Positions 8,775 through 17,803 of a DNA stretch of 64,000 bases are shown piece after piece. A program made the position numbers and the translations under genes. The notes below the pieces were generated by a model. The model was not told where the DNA came from. It searched no databases and was given only the letters and a program-made list of their open reading frames with translations. The DNA is from Chitinophaga sp. CF118. Lineage in GTDB: Bacteria > Bacteroidota > Bacteroidia > Chitinophagales > Chitinophagaceae. The first letter of the stretch is position 1. Every line of letters starts with the position of its first letter. The stretch covers positions 956,678-1,020,677 of the forward strand of contig NZ_FOMK01000003.1 in NCBI RefSeq assembly GCF_900112615.1. The letters are read 5' to 3'.

Positions 8775-10406
8775 TTAATTACCCGCTTCCAATCTTTGCT
8801 TATCTTTTAATAACTGTGCTTTCAGTTTTTCATAATCAACATCCTGCACCGCTTTCTTCCCGTCAATTGCTAATACCGCAGCTGTAGCCGCACTCTGGCC
8901 AAGAATCATAAAAACAGGTTCCATTCGGATAGACCCAAAGGCAATATGGGAACTTGATACGCATACCGGTACCAGTAAATTCTGACATTCTTCTTTTTTA
9001 GGTATAATAGCGCCATAAGAGATGCGATAAGGTTGTTTGATATCTACTCCTATATCACCTTCATTTTGTACAAACCCATCTTCTTTTACATAACGTTGCG
9101 CATTATGAGCATCGAGGGTATAAGATCCCATACCTACAGACTGACTCACCTCATTTTTCCCCATCACGTCATTCTCTGTCATTACATGAACGCCTGTCAT
9201 ACGGCGGGCTTCCCGGATATATAACTGGTGGGGCCAGTTACCATTATCTTTAAACTCATCCCTGGGCAATCCCCATTTCTGCATAGCAGTATGTACTTCA
9301 ACAGGTACACGGGTATCGTTAGCCAGAAAATACATAAGTCCTTTCTGATAAAGTGCATGTTCACTAATGATCTCCTTTCTTCTTTTGTAAGAAGCATCAG
9401 GGTAATCATAATTCATTCCTATATTATCCGTACTGAAAGGACCGTGATTGTTTACATCTGTTTTATGATTGGGGATAGGATCAAATTTATTGAACGTTTC
9501 ACGCCAGCCCCCTGTGGTAAACACTCTTACCAGTAACTCATATTGCGTGGAATCATAACCGGCAGGGCGGGGAAAAGGGATCCTGTTATCCGGATTATCT
9601 GAGAGGCACATACGGAAACAGTATGCCTGGATCTTATTATCACCATCTCCTTTTTTGCCGGGAGGCTGATCAGAAACACGGGGTAATAATCCGCTGGAAG
9701 CATCGCCCGGAATTTTATACGGACTAATGTTCGTTTTAAAATGATGACCATGATGTAATACACCTACCTGTATACCATTCCATTGTTCATTGTATACACT
9801 ATTGGCTTCCCTGCCTACATGATAGCTTACACCTGCAGCAGCCATGAGATCTCCCTCGTAGGTAGCATCGATGAACATTTTACCAGAGAAAGTTTTATGG
9901 CTTAGTGTTGTGATAGATACAATCTTTCCTGCCTTCTTCAATACACCGGAGGTTCTGTTCAGCCATTCATTCCGGTATACTTTAATGTGATTTTCTTTAA
10001 TGAAATCTTCAAAGATCTGTTCCGCTACATGCGGTTCAAAGATCCACATAGTACGCTCAGTACCATCCATGGCAGGAGTACCTTGTCCTTTGTTGCCATA
10101 TTCAGATTGTTTTTGCCATTGCCATGCATCAGGTTGCTGGTAGTGAAGGTATACCCTGTGATAAAATTCGCGAGCCTGTCCGCCTATCACGGATTTATTC
10201 CCGGTATCAGTAAAGCCTAATCCACCGGATGATAACCCTCCCAGGTGAGTGTCTGGCGAAACAATGATTACTGATTTACCCATTTTGCTTACCTGTACGG
10301 CTGCTGTAACCGCAGCTGCTGTGCCTCCGTAGATAATTACATCTGCTTGTTGGGCATAAGCGTGAGCAGAAAATAATGTTGTAATAAGAACGATCAGTTT
10401 TTTCAT
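8775..10406 (-). CDS. Exported FAD-dependent oxidoreductase (FAD_oxidored family)
   Basis: 543 residues with an N-terminal signal peptide (cleavage near AYAQ, residue 19). A dinucleotide-binding beta-alpha-beta motif follows (VIIYGGTAAAVTAA, residues ~24-36), then the family signatures GGLSSGGLGFTD, FIDATYEGDLMAAAGV and a C-terminal segment EPVFMILGQSAATAAVLAI. The family (PF12831 type) is common in polysaccharide utilisation loci, but substrates are mostly unknown. Its ATG overlaps the stop codon of the upstream esterase gene (ATGA), so the two are probably translationally coupled. It is the last gene of the sigma/FecR/SusC/SusD operon. Confidence 0.8.
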   Translation of the reverse strand: MKKLIVLITTLFSAHAYAQQADVIIYGGTAAAVTAAVQVSKMGKSVIIVSPDTHLGGLSSGGLGFTDTGNKSVIGGQAREFYHRVYLHYQQPDAWQWQKQSEYGNKGQGTPAMDGTERTMWIFEPHVAEQIFEDFIKENHIKVYRNEWLNRTSGVLKKAGKIVSITTLSHKTFSGKMFIDATYEGDLMAAAGVSYHVGREANSVYNEQWNGIQVGVLHHGHHFKTNISPYKIPGDASSGLLPRVSDQPPGKKGDGDNKIQAYCFRMCLSDNPDNRIPFPRPAGYDSTQYELLVRVFTTGGWRETFNKFDPIPNHKTDVNNHGPFSTDNIGMNYDYPDASYKRRKEIISEHALYQKGLMYFLANDTRVPVEVHTAMQKWGLPRDEFKDNGNWPHQLYIREARRMTGVHVMTENDVMGKNEVSQSVGMGSYTLDAHNAQRYVKEDGFVQNEGDIGVDIKQPYRISYGAIIPKKEECQNLLVPVCVSSSHIAFGSIRMEPVFMILGQSAATAAVLAIDGKKAVQDVDYEKLKAQLLKDKQRLEAGN

Positions 10407-11122
10407 AATAATCTTTTTAAATAAGCAGGATAACTTTTCCCTTCAGTACCTCCATCACCCAATGTGATGCTATCTCCAAAACAAACAATACGGTTTAGCG
10501 GAAGTTGCCGCTCTGTAAGATACTCAAAGATAGCCACAGCCATTGTACGGTAACCTTCCGGAGTAGGATGAATACCATCCGTTTTTTTACTATTAGCCTC
10601 ATTCTGTATGAGGCTATCCGGACCGGTGCCCACATTGCCTATCCGTTGGAAAATATGGTCCATGTCCAGGAAGGATTGACGATAATCCTCTGCCACCTTC
10701 TTAATCACTTCGTTCACTTTCTGCTTCCTGCCGCTATGGCCTTCAGGTGCGTAAAACGATTGCGGATGACGGGTATACAAATAAGGCTCATAGGCAGGCA
10801 GGATACTCATGAGTAATACCTGACTGTTAATCCCCCTGATTTTTGAAACGATTTCCCGCAGGTTCTTTTCATAAGCAGTTAACGGAATATACTTCCTACT
10901 GTTCATGTCGTTTGTTCCTATCATAAGGATAGTGAGATCCGGATGAAGTGCCAGGCAATCGGTATCTATCCGTTTCAGGAGATCGGCTGTATTGTTTCCA
11001 CCTATGCCGGCATTCACAATTTCTGAAGAACCTGAGAAACCTTTTTTTGCAGGAAAGTATTTCTCCTGGAAAGCCAGGGAAGTAGTGAGTAGTCCTGTTT
11101 GTAAAAAACTACGGCGATGCAT
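10403..11122 (-). CDS. GDSL/SGNH hydrolase with circularly permuted block order
   Basis: 239 residues with a Tat-like N terminus (HRRSFLQTGLLTTSLA). SGNH block II is near residues 35-44 (VNAGIGGN), block III is GTND at 69-72, and block V is DGIH (Asp182, His185). Block I with the nucleophile (IVCFGDSITLG, Ser218) comes last, 22 residues before the stop. In ordinary SGNH enzymes block I is at the N terminus, so this is a circular permutation: the end SYPAYLKRLL would normally run directly into IVNAGIGGN. All catalytic residues are present. It is probably a periplasmic carbohydrate esterase (deacetylase) acting with the adjacent SusC/SusD; the substrate is unknown. One base separates it from susD and it overlaps the FAD gene by 4 bp. 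Confidence 0.85.
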   Translation of the reverse strand: MHRRSFLQTGLLTTSLAFQEKYFPAKKGFSGSSEIVNAGIGGNNTADLLKRIDTDCLALHPDLTILMIGTNDMNSRKYIPLTAYEKNLREIVSKIRGINSQVLLMSILPAYEPYLYTRHPQSFYAPEGHSGRKQKVNEVIKKVAEDYRQSFLDMDHIFQRIGNVGTGPDSLIQNEANSKKTDGIHPTPEGYRTMAVAIFEYLTERQLPLNRIVCFGDSITLGDGGTEGKSYPAYLKRLL

Positions 11123-11123
11123 A

Positions 11124-12548
11124 TCAGTAAAGCGGATTTTGTGATAAGTTAGGATTTACATCTCTCTCTGTTTGTGGAATAGGATATAAATAGTTATTTC
11201 CTTTAACGCTGATGCCTGGATTCTGAGCCTTCATGGCACTGATCAGTCTTTTGGTTCTTACAAGATCGTACCAGCGGTGTCCTTCAAATGCCAGTTCCAG
11301 TCTTCTTTCCAGAAGTACGCTATCGCGGAACTGATCCTGGGTAAGTGTAGCCGGAAGATCTTCCAGTCCTGCTCTTTTACGGATGCGGTTAATAGCATCG
11401 TAAGCAGCTGTGTTACCGGCAGCCTGTTCATTCAACGCTTCTGCATACATCAGCAATACATCAGCAAAACGGAGAATGGGAAAGTTATTACTGCCTTCTC
11501 CATTGGCTGTAGCCGAAGGGTCCAGGTATTTGTAAACATATGCCGGAAAGGTGATGCTGGCAGGTGCTGCCGGTGTACTGGTGGCAGTATATAGTTTTAT
11601 GGTAACATCTCTGCGTTTATCTTCCGGGCGATAAGTATTATAGAGGTTGGCAGTAACAGGATCATCTCCAAAGCCGGAAATACCATTTACGCGGTCAAAA
11701 TTAGGCCGCATATAACCCTGCATATAACTTCCTTCTCCTAATCCACCGCCTACGGCCTGCACTTCAAAAATGGCTTCTTTGCCATTCTTATTAGGTAGTG
11801 CAAAGACATCTGCAAAGTTATCCCACAGGTTGTAAATACCAAGATCGATTACCTCCTTTGATTTAGCTGCAGCATCCGGCCAGTTCTTCCTGGTTAAATA
11901 TACTTTGGCGAGAAATGCTTTTGCTGCACCCTTTGTAGCCCTGCCGGCATCTGCACCTGTATAAGTGAGTGGCAGTGCACTTTCAGCAGCTGTAAAGTCT
12001 GCAATAATCTGTGTATATACTTCGTCTTCCGTAGATCTTGAAACAGCCAGGTTATTGAGTGATGTTGTTTCCTGCAAGATTAGCGGTACACCACCAAACA
12101 GTCTTACCAGTGTAAAGTAGTAAAAGCCTCTCAGGAACCGGGCCTCTGCCAGTAAACGGCTTTTTACGGCGGAGTCCATAGCGATGGCGGGTATACGGTC
12201 CTGTACGGTATTAGCGCGATTGATACCCTGATAGGCGGTTGTCCATATAGATTGGAATGTGCTGGTAGCAGCAGTAAAGGTGTATTTGTCCAGATCATTC
12301 TTTGCCTGGTTGGCCGTAGAACGTCCACCTCCCCATTCAGCGTCGTCTGTTGCCTGATCCTGCAATACCCACATTACCTGGTTGTACATGTTCTGGGTGT
12401 TTAATGGATCATATGCCGCATTCACTGAGGCTTTCGCATCATCTGCATTTTTATAGAAGTTGTCCGGTGTAAAACTTGATTCGGATGTTTGATCGAGCAG
12501 ATTGCAGGAACAAAGGAATATTAATATAAGAGGAAGGTAGTTTTTCAT
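11124..12548 (-). CDS. SusD/RagB-family outer-membrane glycan-binding lipoprotein
   Basis: 474 residues. The N terminus ends in a lipobox-like LCSC (Cys15), so it is lipid anchored. The N-terminal half is helix- and TPR-rich (SSFTPDNFYKNADDAKASVNAAYDPL, RFLRGFYYFTLVRLFGGVPLI) and the C-terminal part carries the family ends FADVLLMYAEALNE, RLELAFEGHRWYDLVR and YPIPQTERDVNPN. SusD proteins cover the extracellular face of their SusC partner and capture glycan. The gene lies 12 bp after susC and 1 bp before the esterase gene. Confidence 0.93.
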   Translation of the reverse strand: MKNYLPLILIFLCSCNLLDQTSESSFTPDNFYKNADDAKASVNAAYDPLNTQNMYNQVMWVLQDQATDDAEWGGGRSTANQAKNDLDKYTFTAATSTFQSIWTTAYQGINRANTVQDRIPAIAMDSAVKSRLLAEARFLRGFYYFTLVRLFGGVPLILQETTSLNNLAVSRSTEDEVYTQIIADFTAAESALPLTYTGADAGRATKGAAKAFLAKVYLTRKNWPDAAAKSKEVIDLGIYNLWDNFADVFALPNKNGKEAIFEVQAVGGGLGEGSYMQGYMRPNFDRVNGISGFGDDPVTANLYNTYRPEDKRRDVTIKLYTATSTPAAPASITFPAYVYKYLDPSATANGEGSNNFPILRFADVLLMYAEALNEQAAGNTAAYDAINRIRKRAGLEDLPATLTQDQFRDSVLLERRLELAFEGHRWYDLVRTKRLISAMKAQNPGISVKGNNYLYPIPQTERDVNPNLSQNPLY

Positions 12549-12560
12549 ACGTAGTGTTGT

Positions 12561-15500
12561 TTAGAAGTTGACGTTTAGTCCGAAAAGCAAAGTCCTGGCA
12601 GCAGGATAGCTGGCGTAGTCAAAGCCTTGACTACGGCTGTCTTGCCCAAAGCGGTTTACCTCCGGATCATAGCCGCTGTATTTTGTCCATGTGGCAAAGT
12701 TCTGAGCGGTAACGTATACACGAACAGATTGCACATGCAAACTTTTCAGTGCAGCAGCTGGTAAGTTGTAGGCCAGTTGCACATTCTTTAGCCGGAGGTA
12801 AGAACCATCCTCAATTTGCCTGGTGGAAATACGATTCGCCGGGCGGGTAGTGGCTGCACGTGGAATATCGGTATTAGTGTGTGTTGGTGTCCAGCGGTCA
12901 AGCATATCGCGATCCTGATTGGTTGTGCCGTTCAGGTATTCCAGTTCAAAACGGTTTGCATTTAATATTTTATTGCCGGATACTCCCTGGAAAAAGATGG
13001 TGAGATCAATTCCTTTATAGGAGAAGGTATTACTGATGCCACCAAGAAATGACGGCTGTGCTCTTCCTATAATAGTACGGTCATTATCATCAATCTTTTT
13101 ATCGTTGTTAAGGTCGCGGTATTTGCGGTCGCCTACTTTTTTAGCACTGGCATCTGTAAGCGCTGTGAGCTCTGCCGCCGTTTGATAAATGCCATCGGTA
13201 ACATATCCGTAAAAAGATCCCAGAGGTTCACCCACACGGATGATACCGGAATTAACGTTTTGTGCTATGTTGGCTACTTCTCCTGCAAAGATCTGCGGGG
13301 ATCCGCCTATATTCAGCACTTTATTTTTGTTGGATACAATATTGAAATCAGTAGTCCATTGAAAAACACCATCCAGGTTTTTAGTGGAGATACTAAGTTC
13401 TATTCCTTTGTTTTCTACCTCTCCAAGATTTTTAATAGCACTGGAATAACCGGATGTTCCGGGGATGGTTACATTCAGCAACAGGTCTTTTGTCCGCTTT
13501 AAATAAACGTCAGTAGTGATATTGATCCTGCTGTTGAAAAGTGCCAGATCCAGACCAATATCTGACTGTGTAGTTGTTTCCCAGGAGAGATCAGGATTAG
13601 CTATCTGAGAGGGCCCTATACCCGTGGTTACGTTATTCCCCAGCACATAGTTTTGTGTACTTAAAAGAGAATAAGCAGGGTAATTACCAATACCATCCTG
13701 GTTGCCTGTTGATCCATAAGTCACTCTCAGTTTCAGATCATTAATTGCCTTGAGAGATTTCAAAAAAGGTTCTTCGGATACACGCCAGGCTATAGCAGCT
13801 GAAGGGAAGTACCCGAACCGTTTATTCGCACCGAAACGGGAAGATCCATCTGCACGGAAAGATGTAGTGAGCAGGTATTTATCCCTGTAACTGTAATTAA
13901 TTCTTCCAAGGTATGATACCAGCCCCCAGGTACCGATGCCTGAAGAAGGTGTTACTGCTACAGCACCTGCGCCTAAATTACCTGTGCCAAGGTTATCATT
14001 TACAAAACTTCTGGCCGAAGCTGTACTGTTCTCTGTACGGTTCGCCTGTTGAGTATAACCTGCAAGGAATGAAAAGCTATGGATTTTATTGATTGTTTTG
14101 GTGTAGGTTAGCAGGTTTTCGTTGAGCCATGTAAGAGATTGTGCATTGTAAACAGATCCTGCTCCGCCCTGTGCCAGTCCGCTCGATACACTCCGTGGCA
14201 GGTAGCTGTCCTGTTTTTGCATAATACCGTCTATACCGAGCAATACTTTCAGGCTAAGCCCTTCTATTACCTGGTATTCAGCAAATACGTTTCCGAAAAT
14301 ACGGTAAGCGGTGTTCTTGTTCTTACTTTCTTTTGCAAGTGCCGCGGGATTATCTGCTGTGAAATTCAGCGCCGGATCTGTAATGAGGTAACTGCCATTT
14401 TTATATACCGGCAGTAATGGCGGAAATTGTAAAGCCGCCATAGTTACCAGCCCTGCGCTTCCAAGACTACCATCTGTACGTGATTGGTTATTGAGTGTAC
14501 GGTTGACTGACAGGCTGTTACCGATCTTTATTTTGTTGGTTAGTTTTCTGTCCAGGTTGATGCGGAATGAGTAGCGGTTAAAATCAGAATTGACTACAAT
14601 TCCTTTTTGTGTAAAGTATCCGGCAGAGATGGCATATTGCGTTTTCTCATCACCACCACTGATTGATAACTGGTAGTTGGCAGTGGGGGCCTGTCTGAAT
14701 ATTTCATCCTGCCAGTCTGTCCCTTTACCCAAGGCGGAGACTTGGGCATCTGTATATACAGGAGCCAGCCCATCGTTGGTATTTGCCTCATTAACAAATC
14801 TGGCATATTCCTGTGCATTTAATACCGGGTATTTTCTGCGTACATTTTGTATGCCATAATAAGTATCAAAGTTGATAACTGATTTGCCAGCCTTGCCACG
14901 TTTGGTTGTAATGATCACTACACCATTAGATCCTCTGGAACCGTAGATAGCGGTTGACGACGCATCTTTCAGAATGGTCATGGATTCAATATCTGAAGGA
15001 TTGAGCGTACTCAGTACGTTGAAGCTGGAACCACTTGAAGCTCCGTCATTTTTAAAAGGGATTCCATCTATCACGTAGAGTGGTTCATTATCGCCCTGTA
15101 TGGAGTTACCTCCTCTGATTCGGATTGTGGTGGTACCACCTGGGGCACCGGAGTTTTGTGTTACCTGTACACCTGCAGCCCGGCCCTGTAATGCCTGGTC
15201 CAGTGAGGTGACGGCCACCTTCTTTATTTCATTGACGGATACTGTTGTTACAGAACCGGTAAGGTCTGTTTTCTTTACCTGTCCGTAACCTACAACAATC
15301 ACTTCTCCGAGGGCTTCTGTACCACTTTCCAGTGTGATGGTGATGGTAGACTGATTTTTTGTAAGCGTGATGGTTTGGGTTTTAAGTCCGAGTGCCGATA
15401 CCACCAGCACGGCATCATCAGGCACATCTGTGAGTGTAAAGATACCTGCCTCATTGGTAGCGGTACCACGATGTGTTCCCTTGATCTGAATGGTAGCACC

Positions 15501-15878
15501 AGGAATCGGTTCGTTTTTTTCGTTTACGACCTTTCCCTGGAGTTTGTCTACCTGAGCCTCAGGTGTTACCGGTGTTGCCATATTGGTTCTACGGCTAATT
15601 ACAACAGTATTGCCCTGGATGGCAAATGCGAGTGGCTGGTCTTTCAGAATACTACGTAACGCAGTTTCCAAAGGAACTTTATTGAGGGATACAGATACGG
15701 GGCGGGCCGCTATCATATCCTCATTACGGTGAAAAAATACATACCCGGTCTGTTGTTTAATAGCGGCAAAAACCTTTTCCAGGGGAACATTAGTACCTGA
15801 AAAAGTGACCGGTTGGGAATTACAGTTGGCGCTTGCCTTCAGCAAGACAAATGTCAGTAGCAGAGCTGTCAGTTTCAT
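12561..15878 (-). CDS. SusC/RagA TonB-dependent transporter with STN signalling domain
   Basis: 1105 residues. After a signal peptide, residues ~28-80 form an STN domain (VPLEKVFAAIKQQTGYVFF, PLETALRSIL), the part that contacts FecR-type anti-sigma factors. A carboxypeptidase-regulatory-like domain (~113-195), the plug (~205-320, with GSRGSNGVVIITTKRG) and a TonB-dependent beta barrel with SusC-type C terminus follow. It imports oligosaccharides across the outer membrane with its SusD partner. The STN domain and the adjacent FecR gene, 50 bp upstream, indicate that substrate binding is reported to the ECF sigma factor. Confidence 0.93.
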   Translation of the reverse strand: MKLTALLLTFVLLKASANCNSQPVTFSGTNVPLEKVFAAIKQQTGYVFFHRNEDMIAARPVSVSLNKVPLETALRSILKDQPLAFAIQGNTVVISRRTNMATPVTPEAQVDKLQGKVVNEKNEPIPGATIQIKGTHRGTATNEAGIFTLTDVPDDAVLVVSALGLKTQTITLTKNQSTITITLESGTEALGEVIVVGYGQVKKTDLTGSVTTVSVNEIKKVAVTSLDQALQGRAAGVQVTQNSGAPGGTTTIRIRGGNSIQGDNEPLYVIDGIPFKNDGASSGSSFNVLSTLNPSDIESMTILKDASSTAIYGSRGSNGVVIITTKRGKAGKSVINFDTYYGIQNVRRKYPVLNAQEYARFVNEANTNDGLAPVYTDAQVSALGKGTDWQDEIFRQAPTANYQLSISGGDEKTQYAISAGYFTQKGIVVNSDFNRYSFRINLDRKLTNKIKIGNSLSVNRTLNNQSRTDGSLGSAGLVTMAALQFPPLLPVYKNGSYLITDPALNFTADNPAALAKESKNKNTAYRIFGNVFAEYQVIEGLSLKVLLGIDGIMQKQDSYLPRSVSSGLAQGGAGSVYNAQSLTWLNENLLTYTKTINKIHSFSFLAGYTQQANRTENSTASARSFVNDNLGTGNLGAGAVAVTPSSGIGTWGLVSYLGRINYSYRDKYLLTTSFRADGSSRFGANKRFGYFPSAAIAWRVSEEPFLKSLKAINDLKLRVTYGSTGNQDGIGNYPAYSLLSTQNYVLGNNVTTGIGPSQIANPDLSWETTTQSDIGLDLALFNSRINITTDVYLKRTKDLLLNVTIPGTSGYSSAIKNLGEVENKGIELSISTKNLDGVFQWTTDFNIVSNKNKVLNIGGSPQIFAGEVANIAQNVNSGIIRVGEPLGSFYGYVTDGIYQTAAELTALTDASAKKVGDRKYRDLNNDKKIDDNDRTIIGRAQPSFLGGISNTFSYKGIDLTIFFQGVSGNKILNANRFELEYLNGTTNQDRDMLDRWTPTHTNTDIPRAATTRPANRISTRQIEDGSYLRLKNVQLAYNLPAAALKSLHVQSVRVYVTAQNFATWTKYSGYDPEVNRFGQDSRSQGFDYASYPAARTLLFGLNVNF

Positions 15879-15928
15879 AACATGGAAAATTGTTCACCAC
15901 CGGTTGACGGTAGTAGTTTATATTTAAA

Positions 15929-17065
15929 TTACTGGGGCAGGATCTCGATTTTCCTGCCAGCTATTTTAAAGTGTACTCTTGTTTGTTCAAGTATTTGTAA
16001 TGCCTGTTCAAGGGAAAGCGTTTTGCCTATTTCTCCTGAAAAGGTGCCTTGTGGGATGGCTCCCAGGTAACTGATCTCTACATCATACCATCTTGCGAGT
16101 TGGCGCATAACCATTGGCAGATCAGCATCCCGGAAAGAGAAGTACCCGTTTTTCCAGGCTATCACATCATCCGTATTCACTTTTTTAATTCCTATCGCAG
16201 CTGCGCCGATGGCGACCAATGCCTGCTCTCCGGGATGTAATAATTGGGTATTATTATTAGCCACCACTTTTACAGCACCTTGCAGCAGGGTGGTATTGAT
16301 CGTTTTTTCATCAGAATAAGCCATTACATCAAAGCTGGTACCTAATACAAGAATCTCTGTGTTGTTTACCCGGACCTTAAACGGCTGACTGCCACTTTTT
16401 GCTATTTCAAAGTATGCCTGGCCATCCAGTTCCACCACCCGTTCCTTCCCATTGAACACAGTGGGGTATTTAAGCTTTGATGCGGCGTTTAACCAGGCTT
16501 TTGTACCATCTGGCAGCATTATCTGGTATTGTCCGCCACGGGGCGTAGAAAGCGTATTAAAACTCGCCGTTGCGGAATGTTCCTTTGTACTGGCATATTG
16601 AAGAAGCCCCGGCTGACGCCGGATGGTAGTATTTCCCTGTTGCAGTAGTTTGCTGCCACTACTGTCGAGTGGAACCTCAGAGCCATCTGCAAGTGTTAGT
16701 ATAGCCTTATTACTACCGGGTTGTATGTCGGTCTTAATATTGTGGGGAGTATTGTTTACGATACCGATAGTTTTGGTTTCAGTAGATTGGGTATATAGGT
16801 ATATGCCAGCAATGATACCTATTATTAATGCAGCTGCGACATAGGGACGCCAGTTAACTTTATAGGGCTTCGGTGTATTGGCCAGTATGGCTTCCAGTTT
16901 GGCTGTTGCATCAGGAATGCCTTCCTGTTCACTGCTATTATGCCAGTGCAGTTCCATGACTTTACGTAGCTCATCATTGTCTGTAGCTGCCAGCAGTTCT
17001 TCCAGTTCTTCACGGGTACAGGTATTATCCAGGTATCGTTGCCATAAAAGATTAATCCTATTCAT
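15929..17065 (-). CDS. FecR-family anti-sigma factor
   Basis: 378 residues with one membrane helix (~residues 74-92, YVAAALIIGIIAGIYLY). The cytoplasmic N-terminal part would hold the ECF sigma factor. The periplasmic part has a FecR domain (~175-270, starting at STPRGGQYQIMLPDGT and including GQAYFEI and VLGTSFDV) and a C-terminal DUF4974-type domain (~305-375, FRDADLPMVMRQLARWYDVEI). It is transcribed between the sigma factor and SusC genes, the standard order of this regulatory trio. Confidence 0.93.
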   Translation of the reverse strand: MNRINLLWQRYLDNTCTREELEELLAATDNDELRKVMELHWHNSSEQEGIPDATAKLEAILANTPKPYKVNWRPYVAAALIIGIIAGIYLYTQSTETKTIGIVNNTPHNIKTDIQPGSNKAILTLADGSEVPLDSSGSKLLQQGNTTIRRQPGLLQYASTKEHSATASFNTLSTPRGGQYQIMLPDGTKAWLNAASKLKYPTVFNGKERVVELDGQAYFEIAKSGSQPFKVRVNNTEILVLGTSFDVMAYSDEKTINTTLLQGAVKVVANNNTQLLHPGEQALVAIGAAAIGIKKVNTDDVIAWKNGYFSFRDADLPMVMRQLARWYDVEISYLGAIPQGTFSGEIGKTLSLEQALQILEQTRVHFKIAGRKIEILPQ

Positions 17066-17140
17066 ATGTACAGGCAGAAATTGACCGCCTTCTATAGCAA
17101 GACGCCGGAAAAAGAGGGTACAACTAATGCAATTGAAAAA

Positions 17141-17755
17141 TTATTTATAGAACAGCAAAAATACCAGTACCAGATTGAGATGCTCTGCCAGGTATTGCTG
17201 GATAAAGCGTTGGGATTCAGTGATGTGATTACTTACGGTATGTTTGGATAGACCAAGGCGGGAGGCTATTTCTTTATGGGATAACCCGTTTTCCCGGCTG
17301 AGCAGGTATACTTTGCGGCGCTGTGGACTTAGCAGTCCTATAGCTTCCCTTAACTTTTGATCATATTCTTTGGAGATGACCCGGTTGTCTGCAGCTGAAG
17401 CATCTGCCATTTCTATTTGCTCCATGAGCAGGTCTACCAGTTTGGGATCACGGTTGGCGGCCCGCAGAAAATCTATGGCACGATGATAGGCAATGCGAAA
17501 CATAAAACCTTCCAGGTTATCGATACGGGGTAAAAGGTCCCTGCCCAGCCAGCATTTGGTTAGCACATCCATAACTACCTCTTCTGCTACCTGTGGAGAT
17601 TTGATGATAGTCCGGATATAATGGAAAAGTCGCCCTTGCCATGCATGGAAGAAACTGCGGAATGCATTTTCATCGCCCTCCGAAATTAATTGTAAAAGTG
17701 CTTTATGCTGTGAAGTATCTGGCATGCTGGTAGGCCCCTCTTTCCCTGTTGACAT
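17141..17755 (-). CDS. ECF RNA polymerase sigma factor (sigma-70 family)
   Basis: 204 residues. Region 2 spans about residues 25-95 (FRSFFHAWQGRLFHYIRTI, EEVVMDVLTKCW, FRIAYHRAIDFLRA) and region 4 about 130-190 with a helix-turn-helix (LSHKEIASRLGLSKHTVSNHI). The length and divergence are typical of Bacteroidota ECF sigma factors paired with FecR. An alternative start is the internal Met at residue 11 (MPDTSQHK). It heads the minus-strand operon 75 bp before fecR and probably activates the SusC/SusD genes. Confidence 0.92.
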   Translation of the reverse strand: MSTGKEGPTSMPDTSQHKALLQLISEGDENAFRSFFHAWQGRLFHYIRTIIKSPQVAEEVVMDVLTKCWLGRDLLPRIDNLEGFMFRIAYHRAIDFLRAANRDPKLVDLLMEQIEMADASAADNRVISKEYDQKLREAIGLLSPQRRKVYLLSRENGLSHKEIASRLGLSKHTVSNHITESQRFIQQYLAEHLNLVLVFLLFYK

Positions 17756-17803
17756 AAAAATAATAAAATAAAGTTATCACAGGGGAGTAGATGCGATGTG
17801 AGA

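Noticed and set aside
9033..9536. Plus-strand frames opposite the FAD oxidoreductase gene
   Set aside because: Antisense shadows with no domain and no promoter.
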